Shown here: in pieces, positions 20,381 to 31,400 of the stretch
How positions within the stretch are numbered: position 1 is the stretch's first letter
Layout: each line of letters starts with the position of its first letter
From: Hypsibius dujardini
Lineage: Eukaryota; Tardigrada; Eutardigrada; Parachela; Hypsibiidae
DNA: 43,144 nucleotides
Direction of reading: 5' to 3'
NCBI GenBank assembly: GCA_001579985.1
Contig: LRSR01014884.1
Coordinates: 1-43,144 of the forward strand
Position numbers and translations under genes: made by a program
Notes under the pieces: model-generated
Database searches by the model: none
Seen by the model: only the letters and a program-made list of their open reading frames with translations
What the model was told of the DNA's origin: nothing

Positions 20381-22435
20381 TACAGACAGACAGACAGACA
20401 GGCAGACAGGCAGACAGGCAGGCAGAGAGACAGGAAGTCTGACCGACTGACAAACAAGCGAACAGACAGATACACAGACAAACCGGCAGATAGTTACAAT
20501 AGAGAGCTGTTGATCTATCGTTTGGTCAGTCTGTCAGTTATAAACTTCGACTGCATCCAGTTCAAGAGTTTTTTGGAAATAATATTTGTTCCTCTCTCCA
20601 GATCGGCGACGTTCAAGAGATACTTTTCGCCGACGGTCGTCTGCGCGACAGGACAGCAGAGCAGACAGCAGACCTCCGAGTCGAGGAGAGCGAATGCCGT
20701 CTCGAAATGAAAGGCAGAGTGCTACACGTCCTTCAACGGAAAAAGCATCTCCAAACGACCAAAGACGACTCTCTGTAACAAATACTCCCCAGCCGTTGGG
20801 TTCTGCGGGCTCCACCGGTCAGTTTAATACATTTCAATAGGAAGGCCACATAAAACTGACAATCAAGCAGACAAACAGACAGACAGACAGCCGGACAGAC
20901 AGACAGACAGACAGACAGACAGCCGGACAAACATTGATGTACCCAATCAGGCAGACATATAGAGAAACAAGATATATACTTTACGTACTCTATATTTATA
21001 TAGGCGGTCATTATGTTATTCAGACAATTAAATTAGACAGGCAAACTGTTTTCGAAAATATTTTTTATGTTTGTTTTTTCGTGTCTAGGAAATTGTTCAC
21101 GACAGCCATCTCCCTCAACCGGGAAGATCCCATCCCGGAGCAACAGTTTCGCTCAACCTATCGCAGCGCTCACCCAGACCAGCATGCGAGATAACCTCAA
21201 CAGCCACATCCAGACAATGCCGACGCCGAACTTTCAGAGAAACGACAACAACAACATTCATATCCCTCTGCTTCAAAAAGATCCGCTCACCACCAGTCCC
21301 ACACCACTTAACACGGAACAGGAACTTCCCCTGCCTAAAGATCCCCATTTTCCTCCTGTTGCGGCGACAGTCACTGGAGATTATCCCGTTCCTTTGATTC
21401 TTGCTGGCATCGGGCCGGTCTTGTTCTGGCCCTACTATTTAGTCGACACGTCCATCGCCCTCTTACCCTACTTAATCTTGCAGGTAAGCTATCTTTCCCT
21501 TTCTTCTTGGTCTCTCATCATATCCGGTCTATCTCTTTAATGTCTGTCTGTCTGTCTCTCTGCCTGTCTGTCTGTCTGCCTGTGTGTCTATCTGCCAGTC
21601 TCTCCGTTGGTCTGTCTGTTTGTCTGTCTGTCTGCCTGTGTGTCTATCTGCCAATCTCTCCGTTGGTCTGTCTGTCTGCCTGTCTGTCTGTCTGCCTGTG
21701 TGTCTATCTGCCAGTCTCTCCGTTGGTCTGTCTGTTTGTCTGTCTGTCTGTCTGCCTGTGTGTCTATCTGCCAATCTCTCCGTTGGTCTGTCTGTCTGTC
21801 TGTTTGTCTGCCTGTCTGCCTGTCTGTCTGTTTGATTGACTGTCTGTCTGTTTGTCTGTCTGCCTGTCTGTCTCTTTGTCTTCCTGTCTGTATGTTTGTC
21901 TGTCTATTTTTTGCCTGTCTGTCTGTCATTCGTATATCGTATTACTGTTTTTGCCCATCCTTAGAAGCCGCCGGATGCCAGCAGCGTTGAGCACCTCATT
22001 TGTGTCCCGCAAACGGTCGATCCCATTCCCCTTCTTCTTTCCGGCTGCCCGCCCGGCTTCACCCCCCTCAACCTCACCTCCATCCCCACGTACGATCCGA
22101 CGCGAGCCATCCCTCCACCTCCGCCCTCTTCCGTCGCTCCGATGAATCAACCGACTAAACCGGCCATTCAAAAGCTCATCCGGATCCAGCAGAAGGAACG
22201 GGAACGACTGAAACGTCAGCGAGCAGAGAAGGAGAAACTGCTTCAGCCGGTTTTTGACACGCCCACTCCAACTTCCGAGTCGTTGTCGAGTAAGACGACC
22301 AACCCTTTTGAGGAGAAGGAGTTGAGGGCCGCTCTTGACGGGGAAGGTCTAGGGATGCGGTCAGTGACTCCGCAGATGGAGACGGTCCTCGTCACCTCGG
22401 GGGAACAGGTCGTCGTGTCGGAAGCTGCCGTCTGA
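16725..22435 (+). CDS. RS-domain nuclear protein with ZC3H14/Nab2-like N-terminal domain
   Basis: Probable nuclear RNA-processing factor, 857 residues. Exons with continuous phase: 16725-16775, 16966-17014, 17648-17762, 17856-17899, 18265-18589, 19043-19391, 19665-20223, 20602-20817, 21089-21483, 21965-22435. Residues about 12-85 (VGEKIWDQINAKLKEL, then SVVDYVFVLF, LTSKLTEFLGDKTDPFVDWF) follow the pattern I recall for the PWI-like fold of ZC3H14/Nab2, without gaps in the first helix. An acidic middle has repeated EPV/IDV motifs. Exons 7-8 are dense in RS, SR and RD dipeptides (RKRTRSRSPSRGGGG, then RRSPSRERGRDGRR). The C-terminus is Pro-rich (PPPPPSSVAP) with a basic helix (IQQKERERLKRQRAEKEKLL). 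The CCCH zinc fingers that end ZC3H14 are absent. Introns 4-9 are packed with TCTG or CAGA arrays. Gene structure is firm; the family name is an inference. Confidence 0.78.
17130..17395 (+). repeat. TTGATTGATGGATTG minisatellite in intron 2
   Basis: Units begin with cttgattgatggattg and continue with variants of gttcacttgctcg or cgtggtttgatttgattt. They recur about seven times. The core is the exact reverse complement of the unit end in the KXD1 intron array, so both genes carry it in the same orientation relative to their own transcription. Confidence 0.75.
17920..18180 (+). repeat. TCTG array in intron 4 of the RS-domain gene
   Basis: About 260 bases of TCTG/CCTG/TTTG tetranucleotides with few interruptions. 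On the transcript this is pyrimidine- and UCUG-rich, close upstream of exon 5. It is complementary to the CAGA arrays in introns 6-8 of the same transcript. Confidence 0.85.
18620..18960. repeat. Mixed CAGA then TCTG repeats in intron 5
   Basis: The left part is CAGA/GACA-type with degenerate units such as gcaggcagacagacag. From about 18855 it switches to TCTG/TCTA type. The two halves could pair in the transcript. Confidence 0.65.
19412..19640 (-). repeat. CAGA array in intron 6 of the RS-domain gene
   Basis: Dense CAGACAGACAGC and CACAGACAGACA units directly follow the exon 6 donor. The array happens to keep a reading frame with exons 6 and 7, but a good donor (AAG|GTACGG) and acceptor (TTTGTCTTTCAG) bracket it, and the repeat-coded peptide would be low complexity only. 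Confidence 0.8.
20300..20480 (-). repeat. CAGA array in intron 7 of the RS-domain gene
   Basis: Near-perfect (CAGA)n from about 20327 to 20400 with degenerate flanks. It has the same polarity as the intron 6 and intron 8 arrays. Confidence 0.85.
20868..20935 (-). repeat. CAGA array in intron 8 of the RS-domain gene
   Basis: A short array of CAGACAGACAGCCGGACAGA units. It is complementary to the TCTG arrays in introns 4 and 9. Confidence 0.75.
21541..21935 (+). repeat. TCTG array with 60-bp higher-order units in intron 9
   Basis: Within the TCTG run the block tctccgttggtctgtctgt recurs at 21601, 21657, 21717 and 21777, so four units of about 60 bases are stacked on the tetranucleotide background. 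The rest is plain TCTG/CCTG/TTTG. Confidence 0.8.
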
Positions 22436-23129
22436 TATCTCTCTCTCTCTCTTGAATTGATTCTTTTTGTTTCCTAATTGTTGATTGATCGGAATGGGGC
22501 TCTTGTTTTTAGTTGGACTCTTTTGTTGATGGCCTCTCATTCTCCATCCTGGAGGGGGTTTTGTGGATTGGATATATTGTTGCTTATATGGTATGGATGT
22601 GTTACGCGTAGTGAGTTGCTTGGGATTCATAATATCCTTCCTTCCGTTTGGTCTAGAGCGAATGCATTTAAAAATAATTTTAAACGACAGACCATCTATA
22701 TTTTGTTAAAGGGACAGCGCGACAAAAATTCCAGAGGCTTAAACCATTTTCTTTCCATGGCTTAATTCGGTCAGCGGTAGCGGACAAGTAAATTGTAAGG
22801 CGAAGCCCTGCAGTCTGTGGAAATGTTACGTTATGAAGTGCTTAACATAAGTCCCTCCGCCGATTGAACTAAAGTTATTACAGACAACCCGTTTTATCTT
22901 ATTTTGGCGTCTCACCGAAGTTCACGTACTCTCAGTGGCACAGAACAAACGTAAGTTAAGTACTACTTACGTGTGTTCCTGGGGTTCATGTCCACATGAT
23001 TTCACATATGCGACAGATGAAGGCTGCTATCTTCAGAACAATTTACTCCAAACGATTGGTGCCTAAAGCCTGCTTTCGACAATAATCAAAACCTTAATTC
23101 CTCAGACTGGACAACTCTCAGTTTAAACA
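22436..23129. other. 3' flank of RS-domain gene and upstream region of next gene
   Basis: No further gene is supported. A (TCTC)n run directly follows the stop at 22435. No consensus AATAAA is seen close by; AATAAT occurs near 22670. The 3' part should hold the promoter of the secreted-protein gene that starts at 23130. Confidence 0.5.
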
Positions 23130-24170
23130 ATGTTCGAGCGTGTGGTAATTTTCGCATTGATAACGTATTTAGCTGACGGTGCGGCTTTGGTGAATAAGCC
23201 GGCAATTCTTGGTAAGTTTCTCACAACGTTTAGTTTCCTCAGTTAAGCTAAATGATCTTATTAAATGGGTTGAATTTTCCAGGATGGGGCGCAATAGAAG
23301 TGTCCCCGAAAGCCTTCATTGTGCTAGAGTACCACAACTTCCAGGTCTCCATCTACAAGAAAGAGGGCGTTGATACAGCAGCAGCTCAACAATTCTTCTA
23401 TTCTCCCGCGTTGATTCTCGAACCGAGCCAGACCAAAACGACCTTCGACTACTTCTCCGGTGGATATAAAACGTCATTCAAGGTCAAGATGTGGTATCCC
23501 GAGTACCGACAAGCCATACAGGAAGCGCTCTCCTCTGAGCTCGGCCGAAACGTATCCAAGCACGCCATTCGGATGTTACCGATTGAAGAGATACGTATTG
23601 ATAGCTAGAAACAGTCGGAAAGCTACGAGATTGTCTACCGCTGGACCTCCTACGCAAATCAGCCGTCCAGTTTTACTTTTGAAATGAATTGCCCCACCAA
23701 CGATACGTGTTCCGAGGTTGCTGATAATATTAGACAGCATCCCGATGTCTTCGCATCCGGTCTGGAGGTATATTACAGCCTTCAGACGCAACAGAAGTGG
23801 AGACGGTCTGTCACGTTAACTTCTTCCCACGTGCACCACTCTGAACTCTTCAAAAAGGTGCTGCAGCGCTATCCCAACACCAGTACGGTGTATTTGCGCG
23901 GTGATGACTTGAAGAAAATACAGCTGGAGGTTTCGACAAATGTCATTGCCACGGAAGTCACGGACGATGACTTTTTCGTCAATTCGGATGAGTCCACCAA
24001 CATCGCACACTACATCGAAAGACTTCTGAAGGTGCAGCATGTGTCGTCTGAATCACTCGGTCAGGAAATGTGGAGTGCCGTGTTCTCCAATAACGATAAT
24101 GTGCGGCCGGATATTACGACACTGGTGAGAGTCTAGCGTGCTCTGACTAAGTGAAATGGATGCCTGTCCC

Positions 24171-24171
<1 letters not shown>

Positions 24172-24201
<30 letters not shown>

Positions 24202-24226
24202 GCCTGTCTATCCGTCTATCTGTCAA
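24172..24226 (+). repeat. TCTG array in intron 2 of the secreted-protein gene
   Basis: About ten near-perfect TCTG units lie between donor CTG|GTGAGA and acceptor TTTTTTGCAG. Confidence 0.85.
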
Positions 24227-24759
24227 TTTTGTTAAAAGATTGTTACATTTTTTGCAGATCCTGAACGAAATCTACAGCAGAAACGATAGCGCTCTGCAGG
24301 AGACTTTGAAGCTTGCTGTCGCTGTTCCGAGAACTCTTCCCCCTTCGTCGTCGTTTGGTAGGACGATTTCGGATGACGTTTCGACAGTCTTTGCCCGTCT
24401 CAAAGCCTGTGGCCTGCTCACCTTTCTCCGGAATAAAAAGGCATCGCTTGACGCGACATTCGTTTTGAGATCCACGTCCGATGAGAACGACCATGCTCTG
24501 TTGACTTCGCTCTTGCTGGAAGGACGTAAAGTTAGCGTGTGGAACGGAGAGAAGTTTGTGGTGAAGCCAATGCCGTTGAATAAGATAGATTTGGCCTCTT
24601 TTCGAACCACTACTGCAATTGCGACCGTGCAGATTTGGGAGCCAGGAGAACTTGTGAGGTAATAACTCGGATCAACGTTCCCGATAATCAATTGGAAGAC
24701 CACGTCGAAGCTTTTCAGAAACGGAAAGGATCGCATTTCCACCTATGCCTATCGCAGCA

Positions 24760-25100
24760 AACCAGTCCCAAACAGAATCCTTTGGAGATGCAAGACTGAT
24801 GAACCTGTCTGTAATTTTGCGGAAATTAGAAGACAAATTATCGCTCGTCGATTTGATGGGACAACAAAGATTCGCCAACGTGTCTGGAACCTTGCAACGT
24901 CTACAGGAAAGACTACATCAATCCGAATCATTGAGAGATATGAAATTGACCAATTTGTCTGAAGCCTTCGCAAAAAGTCTACAGGATGTAAGGAGAAACT
25001 CATCAAAAGTTGAGTCGGTAACGTATGAAAGGTTAACGGATTTATCCAACCACCTATCGTCGATTTCAAGGAATCTCTCGCAATCCGAATCATTCGATTC
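24760..25100 (+). repeat. Coding tandem repeat, about 26 residues x 4, coiled-coil-like
   Basis: In frame 1 the pattern [RK]-[LF]-x-[ND]-[LV]-S-x-x-L recurs: RLMNLSVIL, RFANVSGTL, KLTNLSEAF, RLTDLSNHL. It is followed by an E-S-[LFV] step (TESFGD, SESLRD, VESVTY, SESFDS). Between units residues are kept while codons differ (GAA/GAG, TCA/TCG, TTG/TTA), so this frame has been under protein-level constraint. Heptad-like spacing suggests a coiled coil. It could begin at an internal ATG at 24745 or be spliced from exon 3. Confidence 0.65.
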
Positions 25101-25403
25101 AGTCGATTCATGTTCACGTTCACATTCACGGACGGAAAAGGATACCAATACTTAACGTTAAATATCCGTAAGGGTTATTACGAAACGGACGATCCGGTCC
25201 AAAAAACCAAGCTGGCCAAGATTGAACTATTCAGGGAGCAAAGGTTACATGTGAAAGAAAACCCGGTACAAGTACGAGTAGACATCTTCGCAAGCTAATT
25301 ATACAGCTAATCCGTATTGCGAATTGTAAAGGGTAATAAGTTGAACGTCTAGTCGTTCCCTTAACCCGTTTTCTATTCCTACTCACTGGATTTGGTGTAC
25401 GTT

Positions 25404-28400
25404 TTAAGAATCCTTTTTGTCTGTGGGTTCCGCTTCAAGGGAAGGCGAGGACGATGGTGAACTGACAGACGGATGATCCACCACTGCTGCGTTGCCTGGA
25501 CCTGCATGTGTTTAAGCTCATGAATTTCATTTTGACAGGGGCGGATTGAGCGGTGGGTGGACCGGACGGTTGCCCCCAGGGGAAAATATAACTTCGACCC
25601 CTAAGATCCCTGGGGTAGGGGAATTTGTTAGGCTTTGCCCCCCCCCCCAAGTCAATCGTTTTTACATGTTAAAGTTCCCCCTCCCGACTCAACCTCAATC
25701 CGCCACTGCACACCTAATAAAACAAGATAATTATTAAACTGACTTGGTTGTGTGGAGTGGACAGGCGATTGTGGTAGCCTACGACGGCGGTAGAGGTCCT
25801 TCAATTCCTTTCTCATTCCGAAGACCTGTACGGCAAAGATGCCAAAACCTTGGGTTCCGCAGAAAATGACAATAAGAATATGCAGTGCCAGGCGACCGCC
25901 GGACAATCCATGGGAGGCGTTCAGCATTAACAGCAACCATGGTAAACCCAGTAAGAAGAAGAGGGACATCCCCCGACGGAGATCAGTGACGATGTTTTCT
26001 TTTGCTTTTGTCGATCTTATGGCTTCTCTTTTCCAAATTCCTAGACGAGGAAAAGAGTGAACAAACGTGCGAGACATCATCTCATGCCATCTCTCGTGTA
26101 TTTTTTCTAGCGACTTCGAAAAATCAGTCATAAAAATGTCACCCAACTAACATGCAAAATACATTATGACTTGGATGGGAAAACATTGCATGAGCCAAAA
26201 TCAAAAGTGCGCGCAACTTTTACATTTTGTTGACAAAATAAATTTATGAGCAAATCGAATGGCACATTCTTTGTTTTTGACTCAAACAATGACCTACAAA
26301 AAGAATAAAACTTTGGGCATTGTAATGATTATTAGAATATTTTAAGATGAAATTCCGTCACGTACCCCCCCCCCCGCAAAAATTCTGAATTCCTTATTCA
26401 GCGGATCTGAAATCTGATGTCGTAGGTTGGTAGATGCCAGGGAGTTAGGAAATCAATTGACATTTTATTTTTAAAAGGAAGAACGATTTGGAAGAAAACT
26501 ATTAATTACATATTTTCGGGAGAGTTGATTGTTGATTGAATGCAAATAAGAAGTAAATCGGATTTCCGACACTGCGGTTCCGTACTTTCACAATATATTA
26601 CAACGAACCGTAAGACGAACATTTTTTCCTTGAGACATGAGAAAATAAGTTTTCGGAAATTAGTTGGAACACTGGAAATATTGCATTTGGGAGCAGTCAG
26701 TTGAGAGTCGTTGTTTCACTGCGCAATGGAATGATAATTTAGTACGCATCAAGGCTCAAAGGCTGACTGCGCAATATTTCTGTTATAAAAATGCAAGAAT
26801 AACGAAAGGAGAGAGATAAATGGCAGATAGACCCGCGGAAGGTCATCTCGACGGACGTTAGAGGCCGAGCGACAAGCTGATCGTATAAAGCTCGACGAAT
26901 TGACGGAGAGTCACGCAACAAAAAGAAGAATGGATAAACAAAAAAACAGAGTGGCAGCAGGGAGAAGAAATGATCAGGAGGAAGGATGGGGATTTCCTAG
27001 AAAGTGCGCTAACCAGTAAGTCCTTGGACCCAAAAATGGGCGATTGGTTTAGTGGAGGCTTATCAAAATATATTATAGTAGAATTCTGTTCCGACCCCGT
27101 CCCTGATTTTATAAAAACTTCACAAAACCAGTTACTGTAGTTAGTGTTTTAAACGAAAGAGGGAGCAAAGCTAGTGCCCAGTTTAGATTTGTTTTAAAAG
27201 AAACATAAGAAACATAGGACGGAGTTTAAAGACAGGACCAGGAAAGTTTAGGATATATATCTTTCCTTCGATCGATTGATTGATTAAATAACAATAATGA
27301 GAAGACAGACTATCCTCAGGCGGCCACGCCGAACAAAGCATGTTGTCTATCCGAAATTGTTGATTTGATTGTTGATTTTTGTCTAGAGATCTACGGGTTA
27401 GCGATCGAATAGTGAATAGCAAATTCACTCGATTTATTCTTAAACAACGTAGTTCATAAAATTAAATAAACTATTACCAATGCGAGGGCAAAGCTCGAGC
27501 CAAGCTTTACTTGTAACTGATAAAAACGCAAGTAGGACTGTACCTTTCATAACAATCACGAAAACCAAGAGATTCCCAAGCAATGTCAGACAGATCGGTG
27601 TGATGAATGCCACAAAAAGCGCGGTTTGATTTTGCAACCAGCACCTGTACAAATATGTTGAGGTTCAAAATTGTTGTATAATTGTTGTTAAGGGTGCTAG
27701 TGTCAAGGGTGCTAGTGTCGGGAGTCGGACTCATTTGTATTTTAGCCCCGCTTTTTCAGTCTCAACTACGCCTGGCCAGTAAACATGCCAGAACGGTGAA
27801 CGTGAAAAGACTCCGCTTTTACAAAAATCAATGACTTTTTATATTTCTTCATTTACCGTTTGGCAAGTGAAGTGTAGTGAAGTTGTGAAAAGTAAATGGA
27901 GAAGATATTGTTGGGTGGTACCCAACAGTTACGCAATACTTACTAATAGTATAACCTATCTACCTAGTTAACCCATTCCTATCTACCCTCACATTCTATA
28001 ATGTACTTACTCAGCTGTTATGACGTACATAATTCCGCCATGTCGGCAGGAACTAGTGCATTAGTTCAGGAACTATTCTTTATCCCTGACTATATAAGCG
28101 TGTGTTCTACACTAATCTAGAACAGTTCCTTTCTTTCCCCTCTAATCTCCTCTACCAGTAAAGTCTTACTACTATTCTTCTCCTATTACTCAGTCTAATA
28201 GCTTGAATGTTCAGGTTCTTCCGTCCTAGTAGGGACGGAGGCCTAACAATATTGTTAGTCAACGCTTTTCACCAAACTTTGGGTCTTATTTACTTTTTTA
28301 GCATGCCAACTAAAAATCCTTTTTTTGAAAATTTTTAGTTAATTGATAATTAGATAGTTAACGCATTTTCACGATATGATAATTTACTTAGAATCCAGAA

Positions 28401-31400
28401 AATCTTGACCTGACACCCTCGAATGAAAAAATTTGCTGGGTACAATAGAGCCCAAAAATCGTATATCAATGTATATTCTGAGTCAAACTGATTCTGCGTT
28501 GAAATTTCTAGAGCTCATGAATGTGAAATTAAAAAACGTGTGGCCTGAACTTGGAATGCCAAAAACTAAAATTATTTAAAATAGTTTGTGTTTTTAAGTC
28601 GACCGAAAATCAGTCACTAAGCATTCTCAGTTTAGTTTTTTAAACTGTTAAAACTTTTAGTCTAGCTTCAGTCAAAACTGGATAAGTACTTTTAGTTTTT
28701 TTTAAAAAAATTTTCATACCAAAGCTTTAGTAAATAAAACTTGAGATTTAATTCTCTTGAATTGAATAAAAAAACAAAAAAATGAAAAATAAGTTGCTAA
28801 AACTTTGAGTTTAGTTTTAGTTTAGTTTTTTCATCCATAGCCTGAGCATTGAGCAGCTTAAATTCGGTTTATGATTGTGTACTTACACATTTGGTCCGAC
28901 GTAGTATTGTGGGTTGGTAATGAGAATTATGCCTACAATGATCAGCGGAATGCCCCATGCCAGTGCGCAGGTTTTCGCACGGAAATGACGGAATTCGACT
29001 GACGCTGCAGTGGCCGTGGCGGGAGCGAATGCTTTGTAGAGCAAAAATCCCTCCACAGCTTCCCAACAAAAGGCCACCAGGAAGAAGTAGTGAATGAGAC
29101 ATCCCACTGCCACACAACCCGCTCGAGGCTCCACTCTATCCACACCCGCTAGGAAGGTTGTGTAGGATCCTAGCAGGGCTACACTCAGGTTGATAATGAC
29201 GAATTCGTTTTTCGATAGGAATCTCCGTGGGACGGCCTTGGATAGTTTGCTATTTGAGAAAAAGAATGGCTTGCACTTCAATAACGCTCACTAAATGCAC
29301 TAAATGCTTGCATGTACAGATGGTAAACTTAGCTAACTTGTAAGGTTGTAATACTTTATTACTTTTAGACCTGTAACTAATTTCTAAAGGGGATGGCTAC
29401 AATCCCGATTATTCCTCATCAAAACCTATAGCTTCGACCTTTCACCCCACCAAAGTCTATTGTCCCTACCATTGTCCCTACCTTTTGGGTTAGACTGACA
29501 GACAAATTCATAGATAGATAGACAGACAAGCAGGTGGGGTCTATAGTCAATTCACATAAGGCGGGGTTTTATATCAATAAATAGAAAAGGTCGGAATAAT
29601 AGCCTCTAGTGGGGCTTGGTCATGACAATAGTCTCATCTATTTTTTAATGTTCGTCTGTTTTGGTTTCTTGAAAGAACCTAGGACTAAAACTTTTGTCAC
29701 AATGGCTTTATCTAACAAAACAAATACTAAACGAAAAATCTAGCTGCTGAAACACAGTAAATCAAATCTGCTTCCCCCCCCCACTTTACTCCTTGGTTCG
29801 GTCGCCTGAAGATTCGAAAATTTGAAATTGCTAGGCAGTTATAGCTTATACTCAATCTATACTGTTAAAGGGATTCAGTTTAGAAACTAAATCAATCTCG
29901 TGTTTGAGAATATCCAAATGAATAACTTTAGAAGAGAAACATTTAAAAATTGGGAGCCGAAACATTGAACATTATTTCCTAAAACCGAAAGGACGACGGA
30001 TGTTTGGCAGAAATGGTATATCATTGTGATTATGAGACAGGAATGAAAAATCTCAATTTGTGACACAAAATTCAAATCAATCCGAGTCCCCATTCTGCTG
30101 ATTTCACCCTTATTAGTTTTTGTCGAAGATTTTAAATTTTAGTTTCAGGCACATCTCTGATACATACACATATTTGATGGCCTTACCACACTAAAACAAT
30201 GGCACATAGGGTGAAGAGCAATCCGGAGATGGACAAAGCCAGTGCCGCTGTGGTCAAATCGTCCAGAAATTTTGGAAGAGCAGAACCGCCCTTTCCGTGG
30301 TAATCGGCCGCGTAGAAGTCAACCAGTATAGCAAAACTCGTAAGGTGATTGCACTGACAGGTCAACTGTCGACCGGTCTGGTTGGTCAGTGTGCAGCCAT
30401 GACTTTCCCATGTGCCGCGACCGTTCGCCGCAGATATATTCCAGAAAACGCAAGTATGATTCTTTTCAGAATCCTACAATGAATTGAATTCAAGTAAACC
30501 ACGGGAAAGGGTAGATAAGTTTGAGGTAAAATTGAGCAAGTCTTCTTGTCAGCTCACATATCGATCCACTTTGGCCGTGAATGTGATGGGATCTGGTAGG
30601 TTCACGATAGGCGGTCCCTCGAATGAGGCACCAATCACCCACGAAGCGATACGAGGGAGTGCCAGGTCGTAGTCGTGGTCGTGCGTGTTAGACGGCGAAA
30701 TTTGCAGCAAGGCATTTTCACGGAGCACCAGATATTGCCCTCGAATACCGTCCAGTGATGCGGCTAGAAATCACAAACAATTAACAATGACACAATGTCA
30801 GCGAAGTCCGAATGGCTCCAAAATGTTACTGTTAAAGTGAAGATTTTCGGAAATAACTAAAATCTAACTCATATTGTATTATTACATTCAAAACTGAATT
30901 TGAAATCGATGGACATTAGCAGATTTTCTTAAGAAATTAGGGGATGTGCTTGATTGTTTATGGAGATCCGGTTGAATATCTATGTCTTAGTGAAGGATAT
31001 CTTCAAACTACAGAGGCCGATTCATTTTTTTGTGGCCGATTTTTATTAATTCCAAAATAAATACTAAAATTTCTTATGTCCACTCAAAATGTGTTCAATA
31101 TGATGACCGCCCTTCTCGATCATCATTTTGACGCGACCGGGCCAAGATTTGAGAGCTCTATGAATTTTGCGCTGGTCAAGCGTGGACCACACTGAAGACA
31201 TAACACGTTTCAAGCCTATGACAGTAGTCGGAGCCTTGTTAAACAATTCCCATTTAAAAATGCCGTTCACACAAAAATACATTGGAGCCAAATCAGGGCT
31301 GTTGCCCATCCAATCCTCTTTCGGAACGAACCGAATTGGAGCCGAACGAAGCCAATCTTAAGTGAGTTTCGATGCGTGGGAGGGGGCGGAGTCATGGTGG

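Larger units (their letters stand above)
23130..25298 (+). pseudogene. Secreted protein gene of unknown family, broken by in-frame TAG
   Basis: I cannot name this family. Exon 1 (23130-23211) codes a signal peptide (MFERVVIFALITYLADGAAL). Exon 2 (23283-24124) joins in phase and reads WGAIEVSPKAFIVLEYHNF on to ITTL, but has an in-frame TAG at 23606-23608, after IEEIRIDS. The frame beyond the TAG stays open and protein-like for over 500 bases (TSYANQPSSFTFEMNCPTND). Exon 3 (24258 to 24653 or 24658) continues, with WNGEKFVVKPMPLNKIDL. Next comes a coiled-coil repeat block in another frame (about 24700-25100) and a tail (FTFTDGKGYQYLTLN, ending VRVDIFAS) back in the exon 3 frame. No clean splice solution was found at 24.66-24.72 kb or 25.10 kb. 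It is a recent pseudogene, a polymorphic null, or a gene with readthrough. Assembly error is possible. Confidence 0.6.

Noticed and set aside
23606-23608. TAG as a recoding site for readthrough or a special amino acid
   Set aside because: The following bases (AAACAG) do not match the known strong readthrough context, and selenocysteine uses TGA. Mutation or base error is simpler, so recoding is kept only as an option to test.
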